DNA from: Ruminococcus sp.
GTDB lineage: Bacteria > Bacillota > Clostridia > Oscillospirales > Acutalibacteraceae
NCBI GenBank assembly: GCA_022510985.1
Contig: JAFLSL010000036.1
Coordinates: forward strand, 1 to 7,984
Direction: 5' to 3'
DNA: 7,984 nucleotides
Shown here: piece after piece, positions 1 to 6,561 of the stretch
Layout: the number at the start of each line of letters is the position of its first letter
Numbering within the stretch: the stretch's first letter is position 1
Translations under genes and position numbers: made by a program
The notes under the pieces: generated by a model
The model's input: only the letters and a program-made list of their open reading frames with translations
Told to the model about the DNA's origin: nothing
The model's database searches: none

Positions 1-255
1 AAATCCGTTTTTAAACGGGGATAAAATAAATCCTACGACAACTAAAGAGCAGATTAAAACGATGTAAAAAACTTCATATTTATTTTTAACAGTTCCGTTC
101 TCGTTCCAAATATTAACCAAATTTGCGATAAAGTTAAATAAAAGAAAAAGCAGCAGAATAATTGAAAATATTAAGAATAATCCCGAAAGCACCGTAGTCC
201 AATTGCCGTTTAACGCATCTTTGGCTTGATTTCGGATTTTCTTTTCTGTTTCCAT
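1..255 (-). CDS. DUF975-like integral membrane protein, N-terminal part (partial)
   Basis: This open frame of 85 codons begins with ATG at 255-253 and runs off the left edge without a stop, so only the N-terminus is visible. A weak ribosome site (GGTGA) lies 4 bases before the ATG. The protein starts with a charged segment, METEKKIRNQAKDALNGNW, followed by a hydrophobic helix at about residues 22-46, a short polar loop, and a second helix at about 61-79 ending in SPFKNG. The R..AK..L.GNW opening followed directly by a helix resembles the start of DUF975 family membrane proteins, whose function is not established. That assignment rests on pattern memory of a short stretch. It lies 132 bases downstream of yfhO on the same strand with no clear intrinsic terminator between, so co-transcription is possible. 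Confidence 0.6.
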   Translation of the reverse strand, partial: METEKKIRNQAKDALNGNWTTVLSGLFLIFSIILLLFLLFNFIANLVNIWNENGTVKNKYEVFYIVLICSLVVVGFILSPFKNGF

Positions 256-387
256 AAAATCACCAATTAAAAGTTTTGTGTGTACATTTTATAAATTGTT
301 TGCAAGCAGATTTAAGCGTGATGAAGAGTTTCTATGCATAGTGGGTAAGCTCCGGCTTGCACGGTTATCTTGTTTAAAATTTCGTCT

Positions 388-2847
388 TTATATTTTACTT
401 CTTTTTTTCCGTCTTGAATTTCTAAGCAAAATTAAAACGGAAATATACATAAGAAATATTGTACCACATACTACAGTAATTATAATTCCTGTACGGAAAC
501 CGGGCGGATTGTATTTGAATACAACTTCACTTTTTTTATTGCCCTCGACTAAAACTGACATAAACCCGATGTTAGATTTAATGATTTCAGCCTCTTTGCC
601 GTTAACATACGCACTCCAGCCTTCAGTATAAGGTACACTGAAAAACAGCAGATTTTCTTCACCTTTGTTGTTGATTGTAGCCTTAAAGCCTTCGTTGTTG
701 TATTCGAAATTACTGCAAGTGTTTCCCGAAAGTTTTTTACAGTCTTCGAAATAGTATTCCTTTCCGTATGAAAAGTTTTCGGTTTTACTTTCGAATTTCT
801 TATCGTTATCCTTCGCACTTTTATCTTTGTTAATTGTTTCTATATCATTTTTGCTGTAGCCTGTTAGCTTTTGAAATTTTAAAATGTCTTCGTCATCTAA
901 AATCATTGCTTTTAAGATAGCCTCACTTTTGTAGCGGGTGTCAATTTCCTTAAACTCACTTTCGGTAATAAAGCTGTCGTACGTAAAACCCATCGGTACA
1001 AAGTAGTCGTTTTTATAAATCTTAAAGCCGTCGATATCTTTTAAATAGCTCCAACCGGGCATTTTGGTATTACCTTTTTTATCCTCGAATTTTTCAGTGT
1101 TATCGCAAAAAAGATATTTACAGCTCAAAAGACCTCTGAGCCCATAGCTGTTTGTGTCAGGCTCTGATGCAACATCTCTTGAATATCCCAGACTGTCGTA
1201 AAAATTCATTATCGATGGTGTGACAACGCTGTGAAAAGCCTGAATAGACGGAATATTTAAGTACATTGCCGCGTTGTCTACGGATTCATAAAAGTCACTT
1301 CGGACGTTCTTTATGTCGTCTAGCTTAACGCTGTCTGCCGCACCGATAAGATTTTGTCTTATATACGCGTTGTCGTCGCCGTCCATTCGGGTTCCTGTCT
1401 CGACAATATATGTTGACGAAACTAAAGTTATAAGGCATATTCCCGCAACTAAAGATACAGAAAGCTTGCGGCTTGATGTTTTAAATTTTTTTATTATAAT
1501 TGCGAATAAGAACAGCGATAAAACCGAGATTGCAACATAAATCCAATACCTCGGCAAATTATCAGCAAGACCGGTTTTTGTGTACTCAAAAACATCGCCG
1601 TCGTAAATAGACTGGGGCATAAGTCCGATTAAAATTGCGATTGCCGCAGTTATTGTACCTGACCAACACAAAGCTCTCTTCCAGTTAACCTCTTTGTTTT
1701 CAAGTGACTTAATTGTAGCTAAGCACATAATCAGCACAAGCATATAGTACCATCTCGCGTAGAATATGCTTGCGTTTAAAAGCTGGAAAACAGAATTGAA
1801 AATCGGAACAAGTGCAAAGACAATTAAAAGCAGAAGGAGCTTTTTAATCCAGTCTCTCCTTTTAAGCTGAAGGTATCCGATAACTCCCGTCATTCCGACA
1901 AGCGGCAGCCAACCGCTGACAGATGCCCAATTTGCGTCAACATTTGGAGTGAAATTAGGCTCTGCCGCAAGCTCGGGAGGGAAGAAGAAACTTAAAATAA
2001 TGTACCAGTATTTTTGCGGATTTTCATATACAAGAGCGTTGTAACCGTCCGGCAAAACAGAAAGCCTCGGGTTACCGTTTAAGAACAAAACGGTAGGCAA
2101 AACTATAAAAGCCGTCGCGAAAAATCCCAAAAGCACTTCAAAAACAAACAGCAAAAGCTTTGAAAGCGTGAGCTTGTAGTTGTTTGTGAACACGAGCATA
2201 AACCAGTATATTGCGGTGAATACCGCCATTCCCGCAAAGAAATAGTAGTTAACCGTACATGCTGCAAATACCGCGGTGGCAACAACGCCTTTGCGATTGT
2301 TGTACATCATTTCATCAACTGCAAGTAAAAGCAGAGGGAAAATTATCATCGGCTCGTGGAAGTGGAAGAAGAAAATATTGTAAATCGAAAAACCCGAAAA
2401 CGCGTACAAAAGCCCGCCTGCAACAGCAAATGTCTTGTTTTTTACATATCTTTTCAGATAGAGATACGCAGAAAGTGAACAAAATGCAAACTTCAGCATA
2501 AATATCGGACCGATTAAAAACGGAACAGCCTCGCTCGGAAACAGAAGTGTTAAAAAGAAAAACGGACTTCCCATAAGATAAAATGAATAAGAGGCTATCG
2601 TAGCACTTCCGAGGTCGGTTGTACTGCTCCAGTTCGTATTTCCTGAGAGAACAGCATCGTGCATCATTTGGTAAAACGGAATTTCCTGAACATTAAAGTC
2701 GCCGTAATACATAAAAACTCCGCCGTTTTGAATTATAATCGGAATAAACAAAAGTGACGAAATTAAAAGTCCGAGTAAAAATGCCGTCAGACCGTAGTTT
2801 TTTATATATATGTTATTTAAGGTTTTTGTGAATTTATTGTTACCCAT
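388..2847 (-). CDS. yfhO: YfhO family membrane glycosyltransferase (GT-C-like)
   Basis: This 819-residue polytopic membrane protein is close to the usual length of the YfhO family. About 14 helices lie between residues 18 and 482, then a long soluble, presumably extracytoplasmic region (about 483-785), then one last helix (786-809) and a basic tail ending RRKKRSKI. Family hallmarks seen here are the first outer loop YYGDFNVQEIPFY, whose Asp50 sits where GT-C enzymes place the catalytic acid; the FFFHFHEP stretch (159-166); and the C-terminal VPYTEGWSAYVNG (738-750) with FKYNPPGF (777-784). In Bacillus, YfhO acts with CsbB and GtcA-type proteins to add sugars from an undecaprenyl carrier to lipoteichoic acid. 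Applying that role here is inference, since the acceptor is unknown and no CsbB or GtcA homologue is in view. ATG at 2847-2845 is preceded by a weak GGGA site. Expression is probably from the extended -10 promoter at 2894-2922. Confidence 0.9.
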   Translation of the reverse strand: MGNNKFTKTLNNIYIKNYGLTAFLLGLLISSLLFIPIIIQNGGVFMYYGDFNVQEIPFYQMMHDAVLSGNTNWSSTTDLGSATIASYSFYLMGSPFFFLTLLFPSEAVPFLIGPIFMLKFAFCSLSAYLYLKRYVKNKTFAVAGGLLYAFSGFSIYNIFFFHFHEPMIIFPLLLLAVDEMMYNNRKGVVATAVFAACTVNYYFFAGMAVFTAIYWFMLVFTNNYKLTLSKLLLFVFEVLLGFFATAFIVLPTVLFLNGNPRLSVLPDGYNALVYENPQKYWYIILSFFFPPELAAEPNFTPNVDANWASVSGWLPLVGMTGVIGYLQLKRRDWIKKLLLLLIVFALVPIFNSVFQLLNASIFYARWYYMLVLIMCLATIKSLENKEVNWKRALCWSGTITAAIAILIGLMPQSIYDGDVFEYTKTGLADNLPRYWIYVAISVLSLFLFAIIIKKFKTSSRKLSVSLVAGICLITLVSSTYIVETGTRMDGDDNAYIRQNLIGAADSVKLDDIKNVRSDFYESVDNAAMYLNIPSIQAFHSVVTPSIMNFYDSLGYSRDVASEPDTNSYGLRGLLSCKYLFCDNTEKFEDKKGNTKMPGWSYLKDIDGFKIYKNDYFVPMGFTYDSFITESEFKEIDTRYKSEAILKAMILDDEDILKFQKLTGYSKNDIETINKDKSAKDNDKKFESKTENFSYGKEYYFEDCKKLSGNTCSNFEYNNEGFKATINNKGEENLLFFSVPYTEGWSAYVNGKEAEIIKSNIGFMSVLVEGNKKSEVVFKYNPPGFRTGIIITVVCGTIFLMYISVLILLRNSRRKKRSKI

Positions 2848-2862
2848 ATTCTGTTCCCGTTA

Positions 2863-2891
2863 TTGCAAAAGATTATAAATAATAGTATAAT
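2863..2891 (+). promoter_or_regulatory. Sigma-A-type promoter for the yfbR homologue
   Basis: TTGCAA at 2863-2868 and TATAAT at 2886-2891 are separated by the optimal 17 bases. The predicted start is near 2898, about 50 bases before the TTG start codon. This promoter overlaps the territory of the divergent yfhO promoter. Confidence 0.6.
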
Positions 2892-2893
2892 AA

Positions 2894-2922
2894 ATTATAG
2901 CACAATATGGATTAATTTTAAA
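2894..2922 (-). promoter_or_regulatory. Extended -10 promoter for yfhO
   Basis: Read on the minus strand, TGCTATAAT (consensus -10 at 2899-2894 with an extended TGn) is preceded, after 17 bases, by TTTAAA at 2922-2917 as a poor -35. The predicted start is near 2887, giving a leader of about 40 bases to the ATG at 2847. The -10 lies only 2 bases from the -10 of the opposing yfbR-type promoter. Confidence 0.6.
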
Positions 2923-2937
2923 TAAAAACTTGGAAAT

Positions 2938-2943
2938 AAGGAG
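2938..2943 (+). promoter_or_regulatory. Ribosome binding site that selects the TTG start at 2951
   Basis: AAGGAG lies 7 bases before TTG at 2951-2953. The open frame could be extended to another TTG at 2930, but that would place this strong site inside the coding region. The site therefore argues for 2951 as the start. Confidence 0.85.
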
Positions 2944-2950
2944 AATAAAG

Positions 2951-3541
2951 TTGAAAAATTCACATTTTTTCGCAATGCTTTCGCGAATGAAATACATAAC
3001 AAGATGGGGACTTATGAATAATACTAACAGTGAAAATATAAGCGAGCACAGCCTGCAGACTGCAATGTTCGCTCATTTGCTGGTGCTACTTCATAATAAG
3101 AATTCAGATGATAAGCTAAACGCTGAACGTGCCGCATTGCTTGGAATGTACCACGATGCAACGGAAATAATAACAGGTGATATGCCCACACCCGTGAAAT
3201 ACTATAATCCCGAAATAATCAGTTCCTACAAAAAGGTTGAGAGAATTGCGGGGGAAAAGCTCGTTTCGATGCTTCCTGATGATTTGCGGGATGAATATAA
3301 AGATATAATTCTTTTAGAGAATAAAAACGACCAAATTCTTTTAAAATATGTAAAGGCGGCTGATAAGTTATCTGCACTCGTTAAGTGTATCGAGGAAATA
3401 AGAATGGGCAACGATGAGTTTAAAAGTGCAAAGCTTGCTACCGAAAAATCTCTTCATAGTATGAATATGCCTGAGGTTGAGGATTTTATTGAAAGTTTTT
3501 TGCCGTCATTCTCTCTGACGCTTGATGATATAAGTGAGTAA
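2951..3541 (+). CDS. yfbR: YfbR-like HD-domain 5'-deoxynucleotidase
   Basis: This 196-residue protein with a TTG start matches the YfbR family nearly end to end. It opens MKNSHFFAMLSRMKYITRW and ends FLPSFSLTLDDIS. YfbR enzymes are cytosolic, divalent-metal-dependent phosphatases that remove phosphate from deoxyribonucleoside 5'-monophosphates and help balance dNTP pools. HD-domain metal ligands are visible: His33 in SEHS, His68-Asp69 in MYHDATE, and Asp137 in KAADKL. Arg18-Trp19, Glu72 and Asp77 of the active site are also present. From the TTG start these residues fall at the same numbers as in Escherichia coli YfbR (199 residues, recalled from memory), which supports that start. The gene is divergent from yfhO and followed by the LCP gene, which has its own promoter. 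It shows no truncation or missing catalytic residue. Confidence 0.92.
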   Translation: MKNSHFFAMLSRMKYITRWGLMNNTNSENISEHSLQTAMFAHLLVLLHNKNSDDKLNAERAALLGMYHDATEIITGDMPTPVKYYNPEIISSYKKVERIAGEKLVSMLPDDLRDEYKDIILLENKNDQILLKYVKAADKLSALVKCIEEIRMGNDEFKSAKLATEKSLHSMNMPEVEDFIESFLPSFSLTLDDISE

Positions 3542-3598
3542 AACAAAAATGACAATGACGTTATATTCTTTTAAAGAATAATTAACTGCGTGTAGTTG

Positions 3599-3607
3599 TG
3601 CTATAAT
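3599..3607 (+). promoter_or_regulatory. Extended -10 promoter for the LCP gene
   Basis: TGCTATAAT gives a perfect -10 (3602-3607) with an extended TG. No good -35 is found 16-18 bases upstream, so the extended -10 would carry recognition. The predicted start is near 3614, leaving about 52 bases of leader. The twelve bases TTGTGCTATAAT (3596-3607) are identical to the yfhO promoter sequence on the minus strand at 2905-2894. Confidence 0.55.
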
Positions 3608-3665
3608 ATCGTTAAATGTAGTATTATGTCGAACTATCTATTTACATATATAAAGGAGCTATATT

Positions 3666-4772
3666 ATGGCAGGAAACAGAGGTAAATCTCATTCTGAGTA
3701 TGTTGATATCAGTTCGAATACTCAGGTTGTAAGTTTATATAAGAAAAAAGGCAGAGTAAAGCGTGCCGTATCGCTTGTTTTAGCGATTATATTTATGATA
3801 ACCGGTGCGGGTATGCTTTACGTTTACAACGCTCTTGACTCAATCGTTTATGATAGCGAGGTTGTGGAAACTACTGCTGCTACTGAGGCTACTAAGGAAT
3901 CTGTTGATGATCCCGGCGATTTTAAAACCGCTGTTACCGATACCGATTTGCTTACTAACTCAAAGGTTCTTAACGTTATGCTCTTTGGTGAGGATAACCA
4001 CAGCAAAGGCTCAACAGGTCGTTCCGACTCGATGATTATGGCGTCTATTGACAATAACTCAAAGAGAATTAAGCTGACCTCGTTTCAGCGTGATACCTAC
4101 GTTTATATCCCAGGACACGGCTACGGCAAGATTAATTCTTCCTATTCACTCGGCGGAGCGTCGCTTGCTATCCGCACAATTGAGGCTAACTTCGGTGTTA
4201 AAGTTGACCGTTATGCGGTTGTAGACTTTACAAGCTTTAGGAAGATTATTGACATTCTCGGCGGACTTACAATTAACCTCGATCACGATGAGGTTGCTTA
4301 TATCAACTGGCAGATGTATATCAACCACCAGACAACCGAGCGTTATCTGCTTGATGAAAAGGACGGAAAAATTACCCTTACAGGTCAGCAGGCTCTTTGG
4401 TATGCACGTGACAGAGGTTACGACGGCGTTCAGTCGGGCGATGACTGGGATAGAACCGACCGTCAGAGAAAGCTTTTGGAAACTGTATTCAATAGTATGA
4501 GAGATGCATCAATTACTCAGATTGTACAGATTGTTTCCGAGATTGGACCGCACGTTACAACTAACCTTAAAAAGGATGAAATCACCGGTCTGTTATCTCA
4601 TTCGCTGACATATATGAAATATAAGGTTAAGAAGTATTCAGTTCCGCAGGACGGACTTTGGTCATACTTCTCAGATCCTGTAGTAGGCTCCTGCATTCAG
4701 ATTAACGATATGGAAAAATGTCGACAGAAGTTTGCTAAATTTGTTTTTGGAAATTTAATTGAAACAACATAA
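3666..4772 (+). CDS. LytR-CpsA-Psr (LCP) family cell-wall glycopolymer ligase
   Basis: This 368-residue protein has a basic cytoplasmic N-terminus (1-33), one membrane helix (about 34-56) and an extracellular LCP domain (about 101-280). LCP enzymes transfer teichoic acid, capsule or similar polymers from undecaprenyl-phosphate carriers to peptidoglycan outside the membrane. Visible landmarks are LNVMLFGED (102-110) with Asp110, GRSDSMIMASID (118-129) with Arg119 and Asp121, SFQRDTYVYIPG (139-150) in place of the common SIPRDT, GKINSSYSLGG (154-164), DILGGLTI (196-203), ALWYARDR (243-250), and DRTDRQRKLLE (262-272). The Thr/Glu-rich stretch around 63-80 looks like a flexible stalk. AAAGGAG lies 7 bases before the ATG. 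Which polymer it handles, and whether it is a TagT/U/V or LytR equivalent, cannot be told. The nearby yfhO suggests anionic-polymer metabolism, by inference only. A strong terminator overlaps the stop codon. Confidence 0.93.
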   Translation: MAGNRGKSHSEYVDISSNTQVVSLYKKKGRVKRAVSLVLAIIFMITGAGMLYVYNALDSIVYDSEVVETTAATEATKESVDDPGDFKTAVTDTDLLTNSKVLNVMLFGEDNHSKGSTGRSDSMIMASIDNNSKRIKLTSFQRDTYVYIPGHGYGKINSSYSLGGASLAIRTIEANFGVKVDRYAVVDFTSFRKIIDILGGLTINLDHDEVAYINWQMYINHQTTERYLLDEKDGKITLTGQQALWYARDRGYDGVQSGDDWDRTDRQRKLLETVFNSMRDASITQIVQIVSEIGPHVTTNLKKDEITGLLSHSLTYMKYKVKKYSVPQDGLWSYFSDPVVGSCIQINDMEKCRQKFAKFVFGNLIETT

Positions 4773-4799
4773 AAAACACCGGCTCAGCCGGTGTTTTTT
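4771..4799. terminator. Bidirectional intrinsic terminator between convergent genes
   Basis: A perfect 7-bp GC-rich stem, CACCGGC (4777-4783) and GCCGGTG (4787-4793), closes a TCA loop. It is flanked by six A (4771-4776) and six T (4794-4799), so it can end transcription both ways. It begins within the LCP stop codon and lies 4 bases beyond the stop of the opposing GH13 gene. Confidence 0.95.
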
Positions 4800-4803
4800 A
4801 GTA

Positions 4804-6426
4804 TCAATCTATCGGTTCAAATCTTCTCATTCGTATTCCGTCACGCTCGACTATTTCTTCGAAGTTTGACTTGCTTCGTACCCAAAGCTCGCCTTCTCCG
4901 TAGAGTGCTCGGTAAACGACTGTTTCTTCTAAGGTTTCGCTGTCCTTAGCAATTCCGATTACCTCGTATTCATTACCTTTGAAGTGGCGGTATTTTCCGA
5001 GCCTTACGGGTAGCTTTTCAATGGTGTCTATGGTACTTGTATTATTCTCTATAGGAATTATAATCTCCTCATCAATATCAAGCTCAAAGTTTCCGTCGTT
5101 AAGCACAAGAATTTTTGAGGAACAAGGCTTAATCGGAATATTTGCATATCCGTTTGCCTCGAATTTTTCGCCCGTTAACGCATCCGTGAGTACGCCGTTT
5201 CCGTCAATGTTGAAGTCGATATTTGTATCATAGGATGATAGGTTGAGTGCAACATAAACGGTCTGACTGTCGCATTGACGCATATATACGAGCTGTTCAT
5301 TTTTAATGTTAATATTTTTGTAGTTTCCGTATTTAAGTGCCGGTAGAGCTTTTCTGACTTTTGAGAGCTTGCAGAGGTGGTTGTATAAATCATAATCCGG
5401 ATTTGGAATATTGTTGATATCAAGACAGGGACGTAGTTCGTAGTCGCTGTGCTTTGTACGCGTACCCTCTATTGCCCATTCACTTCCGTAATAAATGCAG
5501 GGAACACCGGGCATTGTGTAAAGAATTGTATGCACATTGTTAAGATGCTGTTTTTCTTTAAGCATACTTGAAATTCGGTTAACATCGTGATTATCAACAA
5601 AGTTGAAGGTGTAAATGTTTCGGTAAATTCCGCCGTCGCCGAATTGACGATTTAAGGAATGGGCAATCTCAAAGTAGTTGTGGTCATTGTGAGAGCTGTA
5701 GATGCCCTTATAACATTCATAGTTTGTAACCGAATGGAGAATATCGTCGTTAGCCCAGCGGTTGTAGTCTCCGCTTGTTATTTCTCCGTAAAGCCAGAAA
5801 TCCGATTTTAACGAAAGACAGGTGTTTCTGAGCCTTTTAAAGAATTCGAGGTTAATGCAGTCCGCAGCGTCAAGTCGTAAGCCGTCTATACCAAATTCCT
5901 CAATCCAGAATTTAACTGCGTTTATAAGGTGGTCTGCAACCTGAGAGTTATCTAAATTGAGTTTAACGAGGTCAATGTGACCTGCCCAGCCCTCGTAGCA
6001 AAATCCGTCGTTATAGTGGTTGTTGCCCCAAAAGTTGAGGTTCATAAACCAAGAGCAATACTGTGAATTTTCGCGGTTTTGCTGTATATCTTTAAATGCA
6101 AAAAAATCTCTGCCGACGTGGTTGAACACTCCGTCGAGAATAATTCTTATTCCATTTTCGTGGAGCGTGTTGCAAATTTCTTTAAAAGAATTATTGTCGC
6201 CCAAACGGCTGTCAATTTTGTAATAATCAATAGTGTCGTAGCCGTGCCGTGTGCTTTCAAAAACGGGGTTGAAAACCAAGGTGTTTATTCCCAGCTTTTT
6301 AAAATTATCTATCCAATCGTAGATTTTATCAAGTCTGTACTCAAGCTTAAAGTCGTTCTCACGCGGAGCACCCGCAAAGCCCAGGGGATAGATGTTGTAC
6401 ATTACTGATTCTTTTATCCAATTCAA
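4804..6426 (-). CDS. GH13 alpha-amylase family hydrolase with C-terminal DUF1653-like domain
   Basis: This 540-residue protein, counted from a TTG start at 6426-6424, has no signal peptide and is probably cytosolic. Residues about 8-370 form a GH13 (beta/alpha)8 catalytic domain with the four classic regions: DGVFNH (98-103), GLRLDAAD (182-189) with nucleophile Asp186, LYGEIT (212-217) with acid/base Glu215, and FVDNHD (276-281) with Asp281. It should cleave or rearrange alpha-1,4 or alpha-1,6 glucans such as maltodextrin or glycogen. Exact specificity (alpha-amylase, neopullulanase-like or other) cannot be assigned. An all-beta C-terminal segment follows at about 370-445. After an acidic linker (447-470), residues about 473-540 (RLGKYRHFKGNEYEVIG, then VVYRALYGEGELWVR) resemble DUF1653, a small domain usually found as a stand-alone protein. 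The open frame extends upstream to an ATG at 6498, but that part overlaps the promoter and lacks a ribosome site. The gene is divergent from the 6562-7020 membrane protein. Confidence 0.93.
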   Translation of the reverse strand: MNWIKESVMYNIYPLGFAGAPRENDFKLEYRLDKIYDWIDNFKKLGINTLVFNPVFESTRHGYDTIDYYKIDSRLGDNNSFKEICNTLHENGIRIILDGVFNHVGRDFFAFKDIQQNRENSQYCSWFMNLNFWGNNHYNDGFCYEGWAGHIDLVKLNLDNSQVADHLINAVKFWIEEFGIDGLRLDAADCINLEFFKRLRNTCLSLKSDFWLYGEITSGDYNRWANDDILHSVTNYECYKGIYSSHNDHNYFEIAHSLNRQFGDGGIYRNIYTFNFVDNHDVNRISSMLKEKQHLNNVHTILYTMPGVPCIYYGSEWAIEGTRTKHSDYELRPCLDINNIPNPDYDLYNHLCKLSKVRKALPALKYGNYKNINIKNEQLVYMRQCDSQTVYVALNLSSYDTNIDFNIDGNGVLTDALTGEKFEANGYANIPIKPCSSKILVLNDGNFELDIDEEIIIPIENNTSTIDTIEKLPVRLGKYRHFKGNEYEVIGIAKDSETLEETVVYRALYGEGELWVRSKSNFEEIVERDGIRMRRFEPID

Positions 6427-6435
6427 ATATATCAT

Positions 6436-6441
6436 TCCTTT
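6436..6441 (-). promoter_or_regulatory. Ribosome binding site selecting the TTG start of the GH13 gene
   Basis: Minus-strand AAAGGA lies 9 bases before TTG (6426-6424). An in-frame ATG (6435-6433) directly abuts this site with no spacer, so it is unlikely to be used efficiently. The TTG is the better-placed start, and conserved-looking sequence begins right after it (NWIKESVMYNIYPLGF). Confidence 0.7.
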
Positions 6442-6469
6442 GCAATTTTTCCCTAAATTTATGTTAATT

Positions 6470-6498
6470 ATTTTATCATAATAAAGGATATTGTGCAA
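6470..6498 (-). promoter_or_regulatory. Promoter for the GH13 gene
   Basis: On the minus strand, TTGCAC (6498-6493) and TAAAAT (6475-6470) are 17 bases apart, with an extended TG one base before the -10. The predicted start is near 6463, leaving about 37 bases of leader before the TTG. The -35 overlaps that of the opposing promoter and half of an inverted repeat. Confidence 0.65.
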
Positions 6499-6519
6499 GT
6501 TGCATTTTTATGGTACAAT
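6491..6519 (+). promoter_or_regulatory. Promoter for the small membrane protein gene
   Basis: TTGTGC (6491-6496) and TACAAT (6514-6519) are 17 bases apart, and TGG immediately before the -10 gives an extended -10. The predicted start is near 6526, about 36 bases ahead of the ATG. Confidence 0.6.
6494..6504. promoter_or_regulatory. Candidate operator: perfect inverted repeat TGCAAGTTGCA
   Basis: The arms TGCAA and TTGCA flank a single central base. The repeat covers most of the GH13 -35 box and reaches from the opposing -35 into its spacer, so a bound protein could affect both genes. Short repeats of this size also arise by chance in AT-rich DNA, and no regulator gene for it is visible nearby. 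Confidence 0.3.
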
Positions 6520-6561
6520 ATGTTATGGAATAAAATATAATTCTTTAGGAGAATAATATAT

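Noticed and set aside
1..20. Short inverted repeat CCGTTT/AAACGG near the left edge
   Set aside because: It lies inside the reading frame of the DUF975-like gene, has only a 2-base centre, and no T-tract or other context supports a function.
278..631. Plus-strand open frame of 117 codons overlapping the 3' end of yfhO
   Set aside because: It lies mostly antisense to a well-supported gene, has no convincing ribosome site and no protein-like pattern.
3563..3580. AT-rich palindrome around ATTCTTTTAAAGAAT between yfbR and the LCP gene, considered as terminator or operator
   Set aside because: The stem is only A/T-rich with essentially no loop and no T-tract, so it is not a credible terminator, and nothing else supports an operator.
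6427..6498. N-terminal extension of the GH13 protein to an ATG at 6498
   Set aside because: The added segment overlaps the -35 and -10 boxes, has no ribosome site and does not look like GH13 sequence.
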